In this document: positions 5,817 to 7,960 of the stretch, one piece after another | How the letters are laid out: each line of letters begins with the position of its first letter | Numbering within the stretch: position 1 is the stretch's first letter | NCBI GenBank assembly: GCA_023249395.1 | Contig: JAHFCS010000081.1 | Coordinates: 1-7,960 of the forward strand | DNA length: 7,960 nucleotides | From: Gemmatimonadota bacterium | GTDB lineage: Bacteria; Gemmatimonadota; Gemmatimonadetes; Gemmatimonadales; Gemmatimonadaceae | Reading direction: 5' to 3' | Translations under genes and position numbers: made by a program | Notes under the pieces: model-generated | Database searches by the model: none | Told to the model about the DNA's origin: nothing | The model's input: only the letters and a program-made list of their open reading frames with translations

Positions 5817-7313
5817 CTACTGCCCGCGCCGCCGCGGCGGCTTCTTCGCATCGTCGATCGACATGAATCGCGGCGGATCATCGCGCAGCGCACGACGCTC
5901 CACGGGACGTCCGGCGAAAAAGTCCACCACCGCCTCGCGTACAGGGCCGTACGGAAGCAGCTCGTGACCTCCGTTGGCGACGATCAGCCGAACGCTGCGT
6001 GCGAACTCACGCGCCAGCACTGCGTCGTTCCCGGGAGGCGTTCGGTCGTCGAGCTGGCCGGTGATGAACAGCACTGGAGCAGCAAGCGGAATCCGCGCAT
6101 GCTCCGGCGCTGGCGCTGCCTCTCCGCCGAGCGCATCGCAAAACGCGGGATCGGAGGCGAAATTGTCGAACGCCTTCCCGAGCATGCTGCGAGAAGCCAA
6201 TCTGTCCACCTTTGCCTTTCGCTCGGCTGACGGACGCCCCGAACAATTCAGCGCTCGCGCCATCAGCGTTCCCGCGCCGCCACTGAAATCGTTGTACATG
6301 CCTTCCACCCACCGGGTGAGAATCGCCGTGTCACCGAACCAGGTGGTGACAACGAAGGCCGGTAGCCGAGGATCGGTCAGATGACTTTCGATCAGCCCGC
6401 GAAGTCCGTCAACACCGACGGGGATAACGACGCTGTCTCCTCTCGCACGGCGGATTTTTGCGTTGAGAGGAAGACTCGCAGTACGATCCAGAAGAGATTG
6501 GATGCGATCGACGAGATTCCGGGAGAAGGGCCCCACGATACGGTCGGCCACCGCGAAGCGCGCGATCTGCGAGAGCAGTGCGTCGCGGGACATCGATTCG
6601 TGGTACTCAAGATCGGCGTCAGTTGGACCTTGAAGGACGACGCGCTCGACTAGTTCCGGGTAGCGCCGCAGGAAGGTCATTGCCAGGCGCGTCCCATAGC
6701 TGAAGCCGAGCAGGCTGATTCGTGAAGCGCCGAGAGCGCGGCGGATGTCGTCGATGTCATCGGCGATCGCCACGTCCGAGAACGCGCGGGGATCGACGCC
6801 CTTGGCGCGCCAGTATTCGGCGCAGGTGGCGACGACATTGCGGTACGCCCTTACGAGCGCCGCATGCGATGTGAGAAAGGCCGTGTCGAACGGTGTTGGG
6901 AGCGGAGGACAGTCCACTTTCGGCGACGAAAGGCCGAGGCCCCGCTGGTCGAGAAGAATCACGTCGCCGGATGCGCGCAGCGCGTCGAACAATTGCCAGT
7001 AGGGTGGAATCGGCGCCATCACAGTCGCCGGTATTCCGGGGCCGCCCATCAGAAAGACAATCGGAGCACCGGGTGTGGCGCTGGTGGACTCGAGTCGCAG
7101 AAATGCGACAGTGATACTCGGACCATTCGGCTTGGCGCGTGACTCGGGCACCGCGAGCTTTCCGAGTTGAATATCGTGGACCTGACCGTCGTATGTGCGG
7201 AGCGAGTACGGCTCGAACGTAATCCGAGGCGCGCTCTGCGCCGGTGCGGTGTGCGAGTACGAAAGATTGGCCACGCAGAACATCACCGTGCAGGCAATGC
7301 GGCGATCAATCAT
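5817..7313 (-). CDS. Secreted alpha/beta hydrolase, S33 peptidase (TAP/proline iminopeptidase-like)
   Basis: The protein has 498 residues. Residues 1-26 resemble a Sec signal peptide (MIDRR, hydrophobic core, APAQ before SAP), so it probably acts in the periplasm or outside the cell. The S33 landmarks appear in order: MGGPG 89-93 (oxyanion region; most relatives have HGGPG), DQRGLGLSS 122-130, nucleophile elbow GFSYG 203-207 with Ser205, Asp422 in GQLDDRTPP, and His450 in NGGHELLP. Between core and C-terminus lies a cap-like helical insert with Cys357 and Cys392, as in tripeptidyl aminopeptidase-like members. Likely reaction: release of N-terminal residues from short peptides, or hydrolysis of an ester or amide; the substrate is not determined. 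The tail is basic and Pro-rich (KKPPRRRGQ). The gene starts 69 bases after the DinB-like gene on the same strand, a probable operon, and its stop is 12 bases from that of the convergent permease gene. Confidence 0.88.
   Translation of the reverse strand: MIDRRIACTVMFCVANLSYSHTAPAQSAPRITFEPYSLRTYDGQVHDIQLGKLAVPESRAKPNGPSITVAFLRLESTSATPGAPIVFLMGGPGIPATVMAPIPPYWQLFDALRASGDVILLDQRGLGLSSPKVDCPPLPTPFDTAFLTSHAALVRAYRNVVATCAEYWRAKGVDPRAFSDVAIADDIDDIRRALGASRISLLGFSYGTRLAMTFLRRYPELVERVVLQGPTDADLEYHESMSRDALLSQIARFAVADRIVGPFSRNLVDRIQSLLDRTASLPLNAKIRRARGDSVVIPVGVDGLRGLIESHLTDPRLPAFVVTTWFGDTAILTRWVEGMYNDFSGGAGTLMARALNCSGRPSAERKAKVDRLASRSMLGKAFDNFASDPAFCDALGGEAAPAPEHARIPLAAPVLFITGQLDDRTPPGNDAVLAREFARSVRLIVANGGHELLPYGPVREAVVDFFAGRPVERRALRDDPPRFMSIDDAKKPPRRRGQ
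5828..5847 (+). terminator. Candidate terminator for the permease gene inside the convergent gene
   Basis: A perfect 14-base palindrome, GCCGCCGCGGCGGC (5828-5841), is followed by TTCTTC on the + strand. It could fold as a short GC stem with a CGCG loop. It lies 24 bases after the permease stop and within the last codons (PPRRRG) of the convergent hydrolase gene, so it may simply reflect Pro/Arg codons. The T-tract is interrupted, which makes the call weak. Confidence 0.3.
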
Positions 7314-7382
7314 CTCTGTCCGGGCCTGATATCGTCGGACGGTTGGACTGCCGAGCGTCGGGAATGGTTTGTGGCTGCTTCG

Positions 7383-7889
7383 CTAACGGACGCTGAGAGA
7401 ATAACTCAGGAAGTCGATGTTTGGCGGCTCGTGCCCCGCGCGGCGAATTGCGGCGATCACCTGCGCGCGAGTGTGCGTCCCATGATTCGCGAGGTGCAGC
7501 AGAAGCCTCCAGAGGGGCAGCGAATCGGAATGACCCGTCGGCAGCGTCCACGACCAGAGGTCGAGGAGCTTCGCCTCGGTCAGATCATTGACGCAGTCAG
7601 TCGTCTGCTTGTCTATCGACTGCCAGCGATCGCGAGCTTTGGGGATTGTGTCGATGGAATCCGGAGAGACCTTGAGCGCGTACGCCTGGCTCACCGTAAG
7701 AGAGCCGTCGAACCACGAAAACCATCCCCATTGCGTGGTCATGAGATGGGCGAGCGTGTCGCGGATGGTACCGTGGCCGCTGCAGCCCGAGGCCGAGAGG
7801 TCGTCCGGGCTGAGCTTTTCGAGTGAATCGAGAAGGTGAGCCGTTGCCCATGAGTTGTAGGCGTAGTACGTCTTCATCAGGTCCAGCAT
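7383..7889 (-). CDS. DinB/YfiT-like family protein (putative metal-binding four-helix bundle)
   Basis: The 168-residue length is usual for the family. The N-terminal block YAYNSWATAHLLDSLEKLS, the first-helix histidine region TIRDTLAHLMTTQWGWFSWF (His48), and the C-terminal block HLANHGTHTRAQV (His132, His136, His139) followed by AAIRRAGHEPPNIDFLSY are diagnostic of DinB-like proteins. Relatives usually read NHGTHHRGQ; here Thr140 replaces one His. The three metal ligands are probably His48 plus two of the C-terminal histidines. Family members include thiol-dependent S-transferases and many proteins of unknown role; despite the name, this is not DNA polymerase IV. The ATG start is supported by TGGAG six bases upstream (the complement, CTCCA, is at 7896-7900). 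The gene precedes the hydrolase gene on the same strand and may share a transcript with it. Confidence 0.87.
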   Translation of the reverse strand: MLDLMKTYYAYNSWATAHLLDSLEKLSPDDLSASGCSGHGTIRDTLAHLMTTQWGWFSWFDGSLTVSQAYALKVSPDSIDTIPKARDRWQSIDKQTTDCVNDLTEAKLLDLWSWTLPTGHSDSLPLWRLLLHLANHGTHTRAQVIAAIRRAGHEPPNIDFLSYSLSVR

Positions 7890-7895
7890 CGCATT

Positions 7896-7900
7896 CTCCA
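7896..7900 (-). promoter_or_regulatory. Ribosome binding site of the DinB-like gene
   Basis: On the - strand TGGAG lies six bases before the ATG at 7889. It favours this start over the ATG four codons further in (7877). Confidence 0.55.
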
Positions 7901-7925
7901 GCGTCCGGCGGGTCGATCTCCTGAC

Positions 7926-7933
7926 TCTTAAGA
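7926..7933. promoter_or_regulatory. TCTTAAGA palindrome upstream of the DinB-like gene
   Basis: A perfect 8-base palindrome lies in the AT-richest part of the right-hand intergenic stretch, 37 bases upstream of the DinB-like start. Its position would suit an operator or a promoter overlapping both strands, but no -35/-10 pair is convincing and an 8-base palindrome can occur by chance. Confidence 0.2.
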
Positions 7934-7951
7934 AGGTAATGAGTTACGGGC

Positions 7952-7956
7952 GGAGG
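7952..7956 (+). promoter_or_regulatory. Possible ribosome binding site of a divergent gene beyond the right edge
   Basis: GGAGG lies in the last ten bases of the window on the + strand. If an ATG or GTG follows within about ten bases, a gene diverging from the DinB-like gene begins just outside. Nothing beyond the edge can be seen, so this is only a pointer. Confidence 0.25.
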
Positions 7957-7960
7957 GAGT

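Noticed and set aside
5809..5819. TAGCGTCGCTA palindrome between the convergent genes considered as a bidirectional terminator
   Set aside because: The arms are five bases with a single central base, so no stable hairpin can form, and there is no T-tract.
7167..7826. A 219-codon + strand frame across the hydrolase start and the DinB-like gene
   Set aside because: It crosses two well-supported - strand genes, is Arg-rich, and has no family features.

Overview
The window is 7,960 bases of GC-rich bacterial DNA. It holds five complete protein genes and the 3' end of a sixth. No rRNA, tRNA, CRISPR array, insertion sequence or phage gene was seen. Signal peptides, a lipobox, an OmpA-type peptidoglycan-binding domain and a probable outer-membrane barrel indicate a didermic (Gram-negative-type) bacterium. 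The mix of an OmpA-like protein with a Pro-rich linker, a multi-Ig lipoprotein, an S33-type hydrolase and a DinB-type protein would suit a soil lineage such as Gemmatimonadota. That assignment is an impression from gene content, not a demonstrated placement.

Left region (1-1212, + strand): the C-terminus of a cardiolipin synthase-type phospholipase D protein runs directly into an AI-2E/PerM-family membrane protein through an ATGA stop/start overlap. Both are membrane functions. A 342-base gap (1213-1554) follows. It carries no convincing gene but has an extended -10-like element (1387-1395) and a strong intrinsic-terminator-like hairpin (1485-1516) just ahead of the next gene, so a leader attenuator or a short RNA is possible.

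Central region (1555-5804, + strand): an OmpA-family outer-membrane protein (barrel-like N-half, Pro/Thr/Gln-rich linker, peptidoglycan-binding C-half) abuts a 786-residue lipoprotein made only of one fibronectin type III domain and six tandem Big_5-type Ig-like domains. They look like a two-gene cell-surface operon: one tethers the envelope to peptidoglycan, the other is a modular extracytoplasmic stalk or adhesin. A TauE/SafE (TSUP) permease follows closely. Its conserved first membrane helix is encoded upstream of the first usable start codon, which makes its true start a puzzle.

Right region (5817-7889, - strand): a DinB/YfiT-like four-helix-bundle protein gene is followed, 69 bases later, by a secreted alpha/beta hydrolase of the S33 (TAP/proline iminopeptidase-like) type. 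This pair converges on the permease gene with only 12 bases between the stop codons. Positions 7890-7960 are an upstream region with a small TCTTAAGA palindrome and, at the very edge, a Shine-Dalgarno-like GGAGG on the + strand that may serve a divergent gene outside the window.

Overall the window looks like ordinary chromosomal sequence. The points most worth a second look are the permease start, the leader/terminator element at 1387-1516, and the OmpA-plus-Ig-lipoprotein pair.
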